Source of the DNA: Scolanthus callimorphus
Lineage: Eukaryota > Cnidaria > Anthozoa > Actiniaria > Edwardsiidae
DNA: 64,000 nucleotides
Assembly (NCBI GenBank): GCA_033964015.1
Contig: CM066923.1
Coordinates: 22,449,086-22,513,085, forward strand
Direction: 5' to 3'
Below the pieces are notes generated by a model. It made no database searches and was not told where the DNA came from. It was given only the letters and a program-made list of their open reading frames with translations. Positions 32,301 through 47,300 of this stretch are shown piece by piece (the stretch's first letter is position 1; every line of letters begins with the position of its first letter). Both the position numbers and the translations under genes were made by a program.

Positions 32301-35300
32301 GTTTTAAGCTATAATTTTGTTTCTCAGACAATTTAGTTTGTTCAAGATTAAGTGGTCAAGGCAGATTCTGAAAAGTCTGCTTTCTTCTGGACACAAGGAG
32401 ACAGAGTTATGGGAAATGGGGAAGGGGAAAAAGTGCTCCTATTTAGGTTGTAAATTTAATGTTTAGGTGGCTAAGGGTAGTAACCATGGCAACAACCGCC
32501 TTGAGACTTGAAATGGTGAAATTTCCTTAAATTCTCCCAGGAGAAATACAGTAAATGTATGGCAGTCCTCTTGAATTTTTCCTGGGCAGACAGATAAATC
32601 TTGAGACTTCCGTCGAAACCTCCCTACATGCCTAATCTCCCTTCAATTCCATTCATATATCAGTCTATTGTCTTTCAGAGATGGAAAAAAACGATACTTC
32701 AAGCTCAGAGAAGGAAGGAAACTATTTTATGCTAAGCATGCTGATGTAAGTATTCCCTCCCCCCCTCCCCCTTCCCCCTGGTATGGGAGGAATTTTCTCC
32801 TGCAGCCACTTTTGGTTTTTGTGTAGAGGCGATATTTAAACAAAAGCCACAGGCAACCCACATGGATTTGAATAAAAAAACACCAGCACTATCTTGATAT
32901 GCAATGCAAATAGTCTCCCACAAAATTGTATCTCTGACTCTGGATTCTAATTACAATCATGGTCTTGGGGTGGGTAGTTCATTTGTGATGATGATGTTGT
33001 GAATATTTTTGTGAAAATGTGTGATTCCAGAAATTATCTTTACCCATCCCAATCAGCTGATTTCGCAGTGCCTCTTCCGGGAAAAATTAGCCAATCAGTG
33101 TAGTTTATGTTACAGCGCCAATCGTTTTGAACGTAAATATCTCACAGAAGTTTGCAACTTCTGTACCACAACGCGAAGGAGTACATTAGGAGTCTGGGTT
33201 CTAGGAACGTTTTGTTTTGGCAATTGAAATAATCCTTTGCATGCCATGCAGTGTAATCAGCTGGAAGGAAGGGGTTGAGACATGAACCCCCCCCCATACT
33301 AGTCCAATACTCTGACAAATTTATGCATGGTATTGTTCTCCCCCTTTGTATTGCCTCGTTCTATAATACACTCCATTGTTTTAGACAATGCCTTGCATAA
33401 ATTTGTCAGTGTATTGGACAACCCTCGAACCCCCACCCCTCATGAATTTCCAGTCAAAAAATTGTGGTTGTATGGGAAATAAAAAGAAAATCGAGCCTCA
33501 CTCCTCTGGAATTTCCAATTCCTTCTGTGGGGAGGGCATGGATTTTTTCTGGAACCACAATATTTGAAAAGTTATGAAGAAGTATGGAGACCCTATGCCT
33601 CCTTGTGCCAGTATCGCCATGCATATAGACTTTGATAAATGATTTCTTATTAAAATTTACTTTGGTTTGCAGGATACAATATTTAATGAAATTGATTTGC
33701 AAGATGTTAGTGTAGCAGAATGCAGCATTAGAAATGTTAACAACAGTTTTACAGTGAGTATGCATAAATCGCATATGAATTGGATCATCATTTATTTAGC
33801 ATATCCAGTCCCTAATGTGCTCTGCATAATTAGTAACAGGGTAAAAATAATGGCTTGAAGTATGACAGATATGACGGCCACTCACATTGATTTGAGCGCA
33901 GTCATTCATGTTTTATGAACGGCCATATAACCAGTTGTTTTAGTTTTTTTTTAGGTTCAAATTCGCGGAAAAAATGGCCTATTTCACGAGAATGTTAAGG
34001 GCAAATGGCCGCTAATTAGATTTTTGATGTTAGAAACGTTTTTTTTAGGAAGAAATGTATAACTTTGTCACTGTTTAGCGAGAAATGTTCCTCAAAGGTA
34101 GTTGCAGGTACTACTACGTATCACTTTTCTAAATTCGCAAGTTTACCCGGCTTTGCGGCAAGTGAATAGCGCAAAACGCTGAAATAAGTTTCAAATATGT
34201 TGCGTCATTATTCATAGCAAATTTTAACGAATTTTCGTGGGATTTCGCGTGTTTTGGTAAATTTCGCCTACTTAACCAAATTTCCGCGCAAAATACCAGA
34301 AGTCCTGTATTATGCACAAGATAAGTGTTAAGGTTATTCCCCTGTTTTGCTCGGCGCACTCTGGTCTGCGCGTCGACGCGCGCGCTATTCTTTCGAAAAT
34401 GACGCAATCGTGCGTTTGCGCGCAAGCTAAGTAGCCCCATTTGAGCGAGAATCGCTTTTTGGGATATTGCGCGAAAACAAGAATGGGCACCCCAATTTTT
34501 TATTTTACCATTTTGATAAGACTATCGTTTTCCTGTTAAAAGAAATTCTAACGACATTTTTTTGAGCTATCGTCATAAAAAGCCCCAAAATGGGGTATGA
34601 AAGAACCTCAAATTATCACGGGCTACGCGCACATTTTTGTACATACCAAATCAGTGAATAGTCATTTACGCGCGCTCTGATTGGTTCCTGAAATAGTAGA
34701 TATCAAACATTAGTATTTATACCACAACGCGCGCGTTTCTCGAATTCTGATTGGCTCTCAGCCATGGGTACATAAGAGGACATACCACAGAACGCGCCAT
34801 CATAAGCGCGCGCGCTAAAAAGAACCAACGAAAACACCGTTTGGCTGCGCGCGCGCTGCTTTTGCCTTTTTATTTTTGCCTTTTTGTTGCGGTATAAAAC
34901 AAATGTCCTCTGATTTTCCGTGGTATGTCCTCTTATATACCACGGAATGACGTAATAAAGTGGTCAAAATGTACTGCGGACCAACTCGGCTGCGCCTCGT
35001 GAGTCCACAACATTTTGACCACTTTAATACGTCATTCCGTGGTATATAAGAGGACATACCACGGAAAATCAGAGGACATTTGTTAAATACCAGCTCGGCA
35101 ACCTCCTAAGAACGACCAATTTGATTGGTTTAGAGTCTCGGAATCTGAGACATTATTTTAAGCAATTATTGGATGAGGTTTTTGTGATTTCCAGAATAAA
35201 CAATGTCGAGACAAGTGGAATCAGGCGAGGCCGTAAGGCCGAGTCTGATTCCACTTGGCGAGATATTGTTTATTCTGGAAATCACAAAAACCGAATTCAA

Positions 35301-38300
35301 TAATTGTTTTATTATACATTGATTCAGTGAAAATACTTTTTTTCTGTCAAGCAATTTCTTTTACACAAGCGCCTTGTTAAATAGAGGAAACATTCAAGGG
35401 CTGTAGTCCCATGAAACATTGCGAGCGTAGGATCAAGAATCAGCTAGCTGATTCTTCAAGAATCAGCATGCTGATTCTTGGAGACCCTTAAAGTGCGTGA
35501 TTCCCAAAGTAAAGCGCGCGCTTTTAGCCAATCAGAATCGAGATAGTGAGTACAATGTATAATAAACCTCCGAAACAGTAGATATTGTGTTGGCAAGCAA
35601 ATTTCATGTAGAGGCGAAGAAATGTCAGTCAACAAAACTAAAGAAGCAACAAATTAGATTTCTTTGTCTCAAAATCGGTCTCTCTGGATTTAATATGTCT
35701 CACAAATCGTCTGAGCATTGTTTGTGAAAAACACGCTTGCACTGTGAAACCCGAGTTGAAAAACTTTAGCTGGCAAAGCATGAATGAAAATTCTTTTTCG
35801 GCATGTACTTTCCCTTTATTTTATTTATTTGACAAAAATCAAAATTATAATCTACAATATGTCGAGAAAATACAGTCGAAAGAGCTAATTTTCAAAGTAC
35901 CTGAGGATGGTTTGTGTCTTGCAACGACTGATCGGTAGCTTTCTTGTAGTTTTTTTGCGGGCGAACTGTCCGCCACAAAGGAGACTTCTGTTAGTAGTTA
36001 GTTATCCTTCTTCTTGCCTGATGATAACCCCATAAAGCCTTTTCATAAGGTTTCGTGTAGTTGTTTTATCCTGCTAAATCGTTTTTCCCTCAAATATCCA
36101 GTGTTTACGGTGTTTGCTCACTCCATTTTTCCAGCAAACTAAGAATTAAGCGTCTAGTTTTCGCTACGATACGAGGAAAAGTACTTACAGACCTCTGGCT
36201 GCCGACAAATAATTTTCATCTCGGAAACTTTTGGCGAATTGCTTACAAATGCTCTCCAATTTGCAGCTATATTCCTTCTTGAATTGAAATGATGCAATAT
36301 ATTGCTCGCTACATGTCCAAATTTGTTGAAAATCCCTTGAATTGTCCACTTTTTTCCGCAGCTTTTCGAAGTAAATGCTTGCAAACTTTCTAGAGCTGTC
36401 AAAATCGACCAAAAACGTGCTTATGCAAATCACCTATAAAGTTTGCGTGAGTTTTGTCACGCACGCAGTTTTAAAACGCTAACACAACTTTTCTTATTGT
36501 TTTTTCCGACTGAAAATTCGGCAGGTTGCCTTGCTGGTATATACTAAAACACTTATTCTATTTCAATTTCGGTGGATAGTGGCTTTAGGAATATTTACCT
36601 CGAGCCTGCGGCTCTCGGTAAATATTCTGCCACTATCCACCTCAATTGAAATAGAATAAGTGCTAACTGTTTACTGTTTTGAGAAAATCCTCGTTTCGCG
36701 CACGATTCTGCGTTTTGGATCTTTTTATCACCATATTTTATTCTACTGATTTGGTATATACTAAAACAACTATCCCCCTCGGGGTCGGTGCCTAGGTGGA
36801 TATATTCACTATTCACCTACCCTACGGGGATAGCTGTTAACTATTATCAATACAGGGGTGTTCCAGGGGTTCCGGAACCCCCCCTCTCCCACAGCTTAAC
36901 CCCCCCTCGCCTCTGTTCTGGACCGACTTACTACTAAAATTGTAAATATTTAATAGACAACAAATAAAAGCTCCAATAAAATGTAGCAAATTTCTTCAAA
37001 CGCTAGTTTTTCCCCGAGATCAATATTTTTGGCTGGGTTTCCTGTGGCGAGAACGCAAAAAACACAATTTGGAACCCCCCCTCTCATAAGTGCTGGCTAC
37101 GCCCCTGTTAGACCTCTAGTAGCAAAAGCGCCGATTTTGAACATGAAACCAATGGCGGCCGCTTCTCGTGATCTCGTGATTTTACAACGTTCGTGTCTCT
37201 CCCAACATCACGCCTGATCTATTTCGTGATAAAGTCATAGAAAGGTGTGCTCTGATGCTTAAATAGTAAATAGACAAGTAAGAAAAAATTTCAACTATAA
37301 GTTTTTTTCAGGGGAATTACTTTAATGTCTGTGCAGACAAAGATTTGGCTGGTCAACTTTCAATTTCGGACTGACATTGTGTAATGTTCGGTTCCTATTA
37401 TAGACGTAATTGTTTATTTTTTTACTTTCAGGTCATCACCCCATTACGCAACCTAGTTTTATGTGCAGAAACCAGGAAGGAAATGGAGGAGTGGTTAGGA
37501 TGCTTAAAAGTTCTGAACACAAAAGAACTTCTGTGAGTATAAGTAATTTACCGTGTCAGGGCTTGAAATTGCGGCCGATACAGGCGTAAATACGCCTAAA
37601 AATGTTCCTTTTGCGCCTAACTTTTTTGACTTAGGCGTAAAATAGCGACTGTATTTTCAGTTTCAACAGTGTTCTACTAGTAGATTTACGCCTATATTTT
37701 TGATAAACTATACCTATAATGTTGGTACAAGACGTAAAATTACGACTATGATTATTTCTTAATTTCAATCCCTAATTCTCTACAGTTTATTTATTATTTT
37801 AATATATTACTATTCCCGAAGAGGGAGATGGATAATGGTGTGTATTATTATAGTCCAAAGTTCAACAAAAACTGAACCCAGAACTGTTCACTCGCTTGAT
37901 TGACGAAAGCCAAACTGCGTTTTGTTAGTTAAAATTGCAGTAAATGGAAATAGCAATAGCTTTACATATATTTTTATTTCTTTTCAGCAATCTGATTTAT
38001 TAGACCAGGTGTCTGGCTCTCATAACTGGTACTCTTGTGCTCACGCCAAAGCTACATTCTGTAATGTCTGTAAAGATGTATTGTCTGGTGTTACATCAAA
38101 AGGATTATCTTGTGAAGGTACCACACACAATTTTCTTAAATACTCTGTCAGGGGCGCCTTGCCAAGCCTGCTCAAAGTTGTGCTGTATTTAGGATGAAAA
38201 ACACTTAAATCTTGTTCCAAGCTTGTACTCCAAGCTTTTAGATGACATAAACCAAATCGGCTAACGATGTTTACATCTTGTTGCCACCCAATTCAGATCA

Positions 38301-41300
38301 TGTGATGATTCGTTTTGGTAGTTTCCTATTTTCTCACTCGACCGAGTGCACGAGTGTATGTACAGAATGTACAGAACTAACAAAAGTAGAGCCTCTAAGG
38401 ATAACAGTTTTTTTTTACAATTTGTAAATTACTGAATGAGTTTACCCAGAAACATATAACTTAGTTGAAACATGTAACGGCGACCCAAGCTGTGGATTAA
38501 TCGAGATGAATTTATGACCATATTATTTGGTCAATAATGAACTCTCGACTGCTAACCCAAGTTGGTTTTCTCTTCATAATATTTCATTTTTCGCTCATAT
38601 AAAGTAGAGCAACAGTGGTAAGTGATAATATACTAACATTTAACATCTTGAAGTCTTGCAACAACATTATTTTCAAAATCTGTTCAATTGTTTATTCTGC
38701 GAATGTTCCGCAGCTTGGCACTAAAGTAATGTATGTTTGTTACACGTTTCAACTCACTTATATGTTTCTGGTTTACCCTGGTTAAATAAAAGTATCTATC
38801 TATCCACCCAAAGGAATCATCACATGATCTGAATTGGGTGGCAACAGAGATGTAAACGCCGCAGAGACGCCGTTAGCCGATTTGGACTATTCGACCTATG
38901 CTTTTTTTTAGATTTTACCTACCCTGTGTAATTTCTGCTTATTTCTTTCCACATGCTTCTACATGTAGTGGTCGCTCAATTTGAAGTGATCTGTATTTTG
39001 CTCTAGTTTGTAGATTTAAGGTTCATAGACGGTGTGCAGCGAAAGCTCCTAATAGCTGTAAATGGACAACAGCGCAGTCTTTGAGGAGAGAAAGCATAGA
39101 ATGTGACCCAGTAAGGAATGAAACACCAATAAAGTTACTGAATACTTAACAATAAGCCCCATTTACACGATAGACATTTTTGGCACGGCTCGGATAAAAA
39201 TGGTTCTGGGACTACCTCGCCAAGTAGTCCCGGCACGGATGAAATTTCGGTCGGGCTCTGACAAAATGTAGTACGGCAAAGCCATTTTACACATCGCAAA
39301 TACACCCGAGCCGTGCCAATAAATTTGGTACCCGTACCACTTTTTATCGGAGCCGTGCCTAAAATCACTATCGTGTTAATGAGCCTTTAGTCGCAGAAGG
39401 CGAGGTAAATATCGGCAGCCTGAAGAGCCATTTAGCGACAATGACCACCGCGAGCTAGATCTACAAAATAGCGGGTAGATACGCGGGTATTTTTAATACT
39501 TCGCGAAACATTTGTAAGCCAGTTCTTCCTTGGATTAGGGGCAGATGCTGCCCTGGCACGAAATATGGGGAGCTTTCCATTTACCAGAAATTAATTCTGG
39601 GAATTATATGGAAAGCGTTTTCCCGATATTTTCGAAATTACTTGTTTCTTGAGCAAGCTCAAAAGGTTGACCCCATTTCCGAAAACCTTTCCCCGGAATG
39701 ACGTTTTCCATTGATTTTTTACCGGTACTACCGAAAATTTGTGGATGGAAAGCATCCCAGCTCTATCAGGGAAAGCATGGTTGGCTTAGCGTTACGGCGT
39801 TGGGTCTCTCACCGTTGTGGTCTGGGTTCGACTCCCGTTTCGCCTTACTAGTCTACCAGCTTCAGGGGCGACGTTGAGCAACCACAGGGGACGTAAAGCC
39901 TAGTTTCCATATAGTCTTATCTGTCGTATCAGTCGTATCAGTCGTATCAGTCAACCGTGAAACAAAAGAGTAATTCCAATTTCCATGTTTCACGGTCGAC
40001 TGTTGCGACTGATAAGACTATATGGAAACCAGGCTTAATAAACCCTCTGGCAGTTACCACCCTCACTGTCTGTGCTTATGACCGCTTGGCTGCCAGTGGC
40101 GCCGTTGAGACCCAGCGTAATTCAGCTTGCGAGCTGAAAGTCTGGGGAGTCGGTCTCCGATATTTATTTATTCATTTATTTATCTATCGGTTACTCTCGG
40201 CTTCAGCCCCCTAGCCCCTCCCTCTCCATGAGTTGTGACGATACAAAGGGTTTACACCTAATTCAAAAAAGGTTGCTTTGGTGTTTGGTCTTTGGTCTTT
40301 CAATCATAGCGCGAAACAAAGGAATTCTTTGCCTAAGTGACCACGAAACAAAGGCGTCCATTGACCAAAGACCAATGACCAAAGCAACCTTTTCTGAATT
40401 AGGTGTATACTGGAAATAAGATCCTATGTAGCACAAATTATACTTTGTTGGCAGCAAACTAAGTAGATGGTCTTTTGATAGCAGCTGTAAAACCATCAAC
40501 ATTTCCAGTCATTGTTTCTTTCTCAGATGACCATGCCACACCAGTGGATGGAAGGGAACCTTCTCCCGGGCTCGAGATGCGTCGTGTGTGAGAGGCAGTG
40601 TGGCAGTAGACGGAGACTTCAGGACTTCAGATGTTTATGGTGTAACATGGCCGTAAGTTTCCTTACTGTGATAACTGTAATATATTTAACAATTATTCCG
40701 CGAGCCGGAATGGGCTCTGAGTTAATAGCCTATAAGGCTGAAGGCCGAGTGGGCTATTGACTCAGAGGCAATGAGGGCGAGAAGAATAATTGTTTTAGTC
40801 AAATCACACTGGTAGGTCAATTTGTATAGGCAAAAACGTTTTTCTGGTCTGGTCATTTGCCATTTTCTGGCTTTCAAATCCGACACTTTTCGCTACTAGT
40901 ATGCTATACAGTCGATTGCGTTTGAGCGTTTTACCCTAACAGTTCGCACGTTACGTTTGAACGTTTGAAAGTTGCGTTGTGAGACAAAAAGTCGGACGTT
41001 TCCAAGGGCAACCACCATGTGTATTTTTCACTGACCAATCAGAGAGGACAGAACTCTTTGGTTCGCCATAGAAACGTCTCGTTTCATCCTAGAAACGCAA
41101 GTTTCAAACGTTCAAACATAACGTGCGAACTGTTAGGGTAAAACGCTCAAACGCAATCGGCTGTAACTTATAGCCTACTAGAAGCTCAACCAATCAAAAC
41201 CCAGCATTGACAATGGACTAGTGTGATTTGCCAATAAAGGTTATCAGCATTGTCTCTGTCGTTTTGGGCGGGTGTCCTATGGTTAGGCATGAGATATGAC

Positions 41301-44300
41301 GTCACCCGAGCGCGTTCAGTCCACTGTTTTTCATATTGTGTGATGTGGACGGATTGTGAAATAATAACCCGTTTAATAACTGGTATCGTCTTCTTCTTTT
41401 TTTTAGACTCACTCGTCATGTAAACCGTTAGTACAGTCGAAATGTAGTCTTGGCGAAAACTCATTATCTGTGTTGCCGCCTTTAGCGATAGAAGGACCAG
41501 GGGGTTCGCGGAAATTAGAGGTGAGAGCTTTCTGTAGCTACGCACGCCCCGAAGAAATGCCTCAAGTCCTATGGCGCACTTAGCAACATACAGTAGTCCA
41601 AGCGCCAGGTCTGAAAAGTCGCTTAGAAAATGAATTTCGTAGCACTCCTTGCTATATTCATGGATAGCCCGAGAAAAAAACATAGCCACCAGCATGATTA
41701 ACATGTTTTTGTCAAACAATTATCCACGAGTGATTACAGCTGTTTTGAGTATTCTGCGAACTCTCGCGTTCGACTTCCAATGGCGTTCTGGCTTCCGTCA
41801 ATCAAACTCTCGGGTCTAATTTGAGTCTTAGCCGACCGTAAGTTACGCCATTTGTTTAGAAAAAGAAAGTAAAAGATACTGTGTGTTGGGGCATTTCACC
41901 AGGATGGCGAATAACTGAATTCTATGTACTCCAAAGAGTTTCAAAGTTTGATTGACGGAAGCCAGAAAGCGGTTTGACGGTTGGAAATCGATCTCGAGAG
42001 TTCGCAGAATACTCAAACAGCTGTAACATTCCCCTGCTAGCAGAGGCCACTTCTATTTTGTTCTGTGGCCTGTGCACACAAATGTCAGAACCTCGTTTGG
42101 CTGGTTTAACTGGTTCATCCTGATTTCCATTAGCCTGCTAGCCGGCTCTCCAGTTTCCAGTGGGGTTTTTCGGAATTTGATGTTTTTCTGTGCGCGGGAT
42201 TCCTGTGTCACGGAACACAGGAATCCCCCCCCCCCAAAAAAAAAAATCGAATATCCGAAAAACCCACTGGACAGCCGGCTAGCTAGATTTCCATCCTACG
42301 ACATCAGTTTGTTTTTGGTCACCCCCTTTCGTTTTTCCTTCCGGTGCCCAGGTCATTGCTTCGCTGCCATGGCTGTACATAGCCCATCTAATATAATTTT
42401 TGAGTACTAAACTGTTCTTTTGCTTGTAGTTATTGAAACCTGCGAACTTCAGTCCACTCTTAGTCTTTGTTAATTCGAAAAGTGGAGATAACCAGGTGAG
42501 GTTGCACACCAATCGAATGGATCAAGGTGACTCACTCGAAATTCAATATGTACCCAACTGTAACTCTAGGGCGCTGAAGGGTGCAAAGGCAAGCTCCGTT
42601 TTTTTAGGGCGCGCAAAGATTTTTGGGATAATTTTAGCAGGGCGCGCAGAGAATTATGGGTTAGTTTTAACAGGGCGTGTGCAGAGAGTTATGGGATATG
42701 TCCACAGTTCATTGCGCGCCGTGTAACACTCATTCCCAGTCCCTACGCCTCCAAAACAATTTTCATAGAGAACTCAAGAGCTCTATCAAGAGAGACGCAA
42801 AAATATTATGTCTGGTATGAGACTGCAGTGGCATATGAACAGAATAGGTTTCTGATATGAAACAATCTCCAACCAAAAATTGTCGATTTTCAACACCTCA
42901 CGGCCAAAACCATATTTGGAATCATTTACCTTATAAGGAAATGACAGGAGATCCTCTTTTGATAAGAATTTCGGCAAATCAGCAAGAAAACTGTGAAATT
43001 TGAATGAAAACTTGCAGGAATCACAGAGACTCGAGTTCTCGATCTGTCCACCATTTATTTTGGCTTGGTAACCACGCTAAAATAGCCCACAGCTAGCCCA
43101 AGCGACTCGACCCAGTCCTCCCAAATGCATTCGGCAAAAACGACAATAAGTATGTCGTAGTTTTGTTCCTTTTCTCCTATATTTCCACAATTCTTTTTGC
43201 AATTCTTACCCGGTGTTGTCTAAAAAGTGAATAAAAGCATTAATTAGACACATATTTTGGTTGTATTTTTGGCGCAAATTGTACGAATGAACTTTTTTTC
43301 CATTCTCCATTCCATTTTCAATTCCTAGTTTTTCATTCGATAAAAAGAAACAAAAAGATATGCCGACTCAAAATTCAATAGAGAAGATAGAATCTTCAAA
43401 CTAAAGGCTTCCTGACGAATCCTATTAAAAGTTTTAAATTGTCCAACAATGAAGGCCTTTCAGTAAAGTATAATTTACATTTTAAAACATGATTTTCCAG
43501 GGTGTGAAATTTATCAGGAAATTCAAGCAGGTTTTGAATCCTATCCAAGTGTTCGATCTTGCAATTGGAGGCCCAGCCCAGGGTAAGTTTTTATCTAGAT
43601 ATTTAATATAGATATTTTGTTATTATATAGAGATAATTATTATTATTATATATTTTTAACTTACTGTTTATTATACATAGTTTTTTAAATTTTTTATTAG
43701 TTACGGTTTTTATATTCGGAGAGTTGTAAAGCGCATTAGATCATATATTTTAATGTAGTTTGCGCTATATAAGTAATAAATTATTATTATTATTATTAAG
43801 TGACACTACTGATACAAAAAGATGTACTACCATCCTCAGTGCAATGCTCACACTCATACTCAAAGACATAAACTCCACCAAGCTACTCTAAATTCTGAGC
43901 AGTTATTGATTAAAATGTTTTTGTGATATACGGAAGATATCGCAAAAACCTTATTCAAAAATAATTGTTTTGTTATACATTGTTTAGCAGAAAATCAAGA
44001 GGACATTAACGTTCACTGAACGCCGTTTATTTTGTTCTTCACAAAGAAAAATGTACAAATAAAAATAATTATTCTTGAATCCCATAGCAAAGATTAGTGT
44101 AATGAATCGAGCTTTGAACTTTCTTTGCGCGCGGGTAACCTGTTGTTTTGTCGAATTCAGCTTTCAACCATTGAATTTCACGTTAAATCTCACTCGTTTT
44201 TAGCCAATCTACGAGCTGAAATTTTAATGGCTCATTCAAAATAAGGAAGAATGTTATTTATTATATAAACCTCAGTGTTTTACAGGAATTTCTGCCACTG

Positions 44301-47300
44301 AGAAAAACCGTATATTTTCACATATGAAAATACGATATTTTTACATGTGAAAATATCAGCCAATCAGATGTCTTCTCCCGTGCCAATAAAAGGCGCTTCC
44401 CTGGAGCAGGCAGTGTTTCTTGTTTATATAATAAACAGAATAATACATAGACGCTTGGAGATAAGGAATTTATCATCTCGTGTTCACATTTGATATCTCA
44501 CTCGTTCGCTGCGCTCACTCGTTCGATATCAATGTGAACACTCGAAGATAAATTCCATATCTCCGCGCGCCCATGTATTATTCTCTATTTCTTCCTTATT
44601 TTGAATGTGCGATCAAATAAGCCATTAAAATATCAGCCTTGAGGGGCACTTTAATATCCAGCAACAATTTTGGAATCCAGTTTTTCATGTTAACTTTGAT
44701 AGAAGCAAAATCACATCCAACTGCAGTCATATGGATCGTGTTCTGTAATCAAGCATCTTGTCTTTGTCGTTCTCGTTGGGCGTCGTAGCGTATCAAAAAT
44801 AGATAAAAGTAATTAATATATTTTGCTTTGTTTGTTATGAGGTTGACCCTTTTCCGTCAATTCAAACGATTCCGTATTCTAATATGCGGAGGGGATGGCT
44901 CTGTCGGCTGGGTGATGAAGGAAGTTGATCAGATGAATCTCTCGGCCCAGTGTCAACTCGGTGTTTTACCGCTGGGGACTGGGAACGACTTGTCACGTGT
45001 CCTGGGCTGGGGGACCTCGTTTGCGGATGATAATTCCGTCCCACAATTCCTGCAGCACCTCGAGAGAGCGAAAGCACTCATGTTAGACAGGTAAGTACTA
45101 TAAACTAATTCATGTACGATTTTGAGACGGAAATAGCACAAAATATTGACGATCGCACACGACATAGACATAGACGTAGACATATTTTATTGGCACTGTG
45201 TATCGCAAAACGATGTTCATTCATTGTTCAGTGTTCATTTAGTGTACATTCATTTTCACGATCGGGAAGCCATTCAACTGCGCGCGCAAAACCGGTTCGT
45301 AACCGGTTTCCTACAGTACGGCTTTCAACAGTGTAATACGACTCCTTATTATCCAACTGCAACGAGAGTATAACAAATATCGCAGGAGTGAGACTGGGCC
45401 GAGTACAAATATCCCGCGATATTGTACACTTCCAAACTATTTTCACTACGTTCGTCCATTCTCATTCCAAAACAGGGGAAAATAGAATGTCGGATAATAA
45501 ACAACTTATTAAACATTTTAATATACAATATCTCTGAACATTTTTTCTCGTCTTTGTATTTTGTCTCGCCCGAAGACGGGCTCGACAAAATACTCCAGAC
45601 TCCAGACGAAAAATATATATATTAGATGTTTTTTCATGTAATACGGGAGGATATTTTACGAGTTGTGGGCGTGTTTTTCCGAGCCCCGCAGGGATGAGGA
45701 AAGATGCGAGCAACGAGTAAAATGTCCGCGAGTATTACATGAAAAAACATCTAATGAATTATTTATTATACGAAGGAAACGACACTGACTACTGCACCAG
45801 TTATTTTCTTCTGCTAGTGCAGATGACTATTGGAAACTAAACGCAAATACAAAACCACTAGCCAATCAGGAGTGGAACCCATTCAACAACAAACCAATCA
45901 GGAGGCGAAGTAAGTCAGACTTCCGTGTATTCATGACGTGAGCAGTGTGGCGCGTTTTGATTTAGTTCGCACTTTGATTGGCTGAAAGATGGAAGACTTT
46001 GCTCTCGACCAATAGAAACGCTGACGTAACGCAAGCCTGGCTTTCTTTCGGCGGTCTTCTGAAATCCGCTGTAACATAGCCGTGGTCATGATACTTATTG
46101 TTAGCATCATGACCTTCTTAAACATGTTTCGCACGCACTGTCCTGAGCTTTTCTTTTTAACTGAATCAAATTTCTATCGACAGATGGGGCATCATGGTTC
46201 AGGAATGCAACCCTACCCTACCCCCCTCAAGATCTTCATCGTCAGAAGAACTTGATGCACCGGTGAGTGTAAACAAGTGCTACAGCTAAGAGCCAGTACC
46301 GTACATTGCATTTGACTCGCTAAGGCCTTGGCTCGAAATTTCATTTTATTGGAAGAAGACAAGTCCATTGGTTGGGCCTGTAACGTTTATGCACACGGCA
46401 TGAACAAACTTTAGGGTAAGGAAACTTAAAGAATGAGTGACTACTGATTGGGTTATCAACACAGAGACTTTCTGCAGAAACCCATCCATGGGAAAAGCAG
46501 AATTTCCCAAGGTACACGCATGGGAAGTGTTCGGAATTCACAAGGATAGTCGTGGGAAATCCGAACACTTCCCATTCTTCTACCATGGGAAATTCAGCTT
46601 TTCCCATGGATGGGTTCCTGCAGAAATTTCCTTTGAAAGGGGCTTGACAGCACAAAAAGCGCTGTGGAAATACACTCTACAGCTCGTTGGCTTTCTGTGG
46701 ATTTTGTGTGGAGGGATTTCTATGGGGAGAAACGTGCCACATGAGGCCAAACAGCCCACACAGACACTCTTTCGGAGGAGGCAGAGACTTTATACTAGCC
46801 AGATATATATATATTTTTTTTATTTCAGCTCTACCAGCAAGAGATGGACAGTATGGACACGTTCGAGAGTAACGTAGCAACGCACCTCACAAGGATCCTA
46901 CACTCGAGCCAACACACACATCGTTATATCGTCAGCCAAGTAAGTTTCTAGCTCATCCCTTGGAGGGTCTGGGGGGTGAATAAAAACTTGCGACCCCCTA
47001 TAATATGTGCTGGAATTTTTCTGGAATATCCTTTGCGTAGACAGCTTACATTCCCTTTGGCGAAAGTCCGTACTAAATAAAAGAAACGTCGTCGTCTTTA
47101 CGTTATTTGTTCATCTGCATCCCATCCCCTGGAATGAAATTGAGACCAAGCAGAAAGCGTGCGTTCAATACAAGGATTCTGCCCTGTTTTGGCACAGAAG
47201 GTTAAAGCAATACTTGATACTCCAGGACAAAAGGAATCACAATATACACCACCGAACTGGAGCAATGACTTTGAAACTAATAAACATAATTTTGTAAAAG

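Noticed and set aside
39774..39840. Functional tRNA gene
   Set aside because: A and B boxes are present, but the acceptor stem does not pair and no terminator T-run follows closely; a SINE head fits better.
41186..41719. 177-aa minus-strand frame with hydrophobic stretches
   Set aside because: Antisense to DGK exon 9, whose sense translation is clearly a C1 domain; treated as a shadow.
44828..45094. ATG-initiated 88-aa kinase-like ORF
   Set aside because: The ATG lies in the intron before the acceptor of DGK exon 12 and the end runs into the GTAAGT donor; it is an internal exon, not a gene.
46437..46877. 146-aa ORF
   Set aside because: Covers the palindrome at 46468-46628 and runs through part of DGK exon 14 in the wrong frame.
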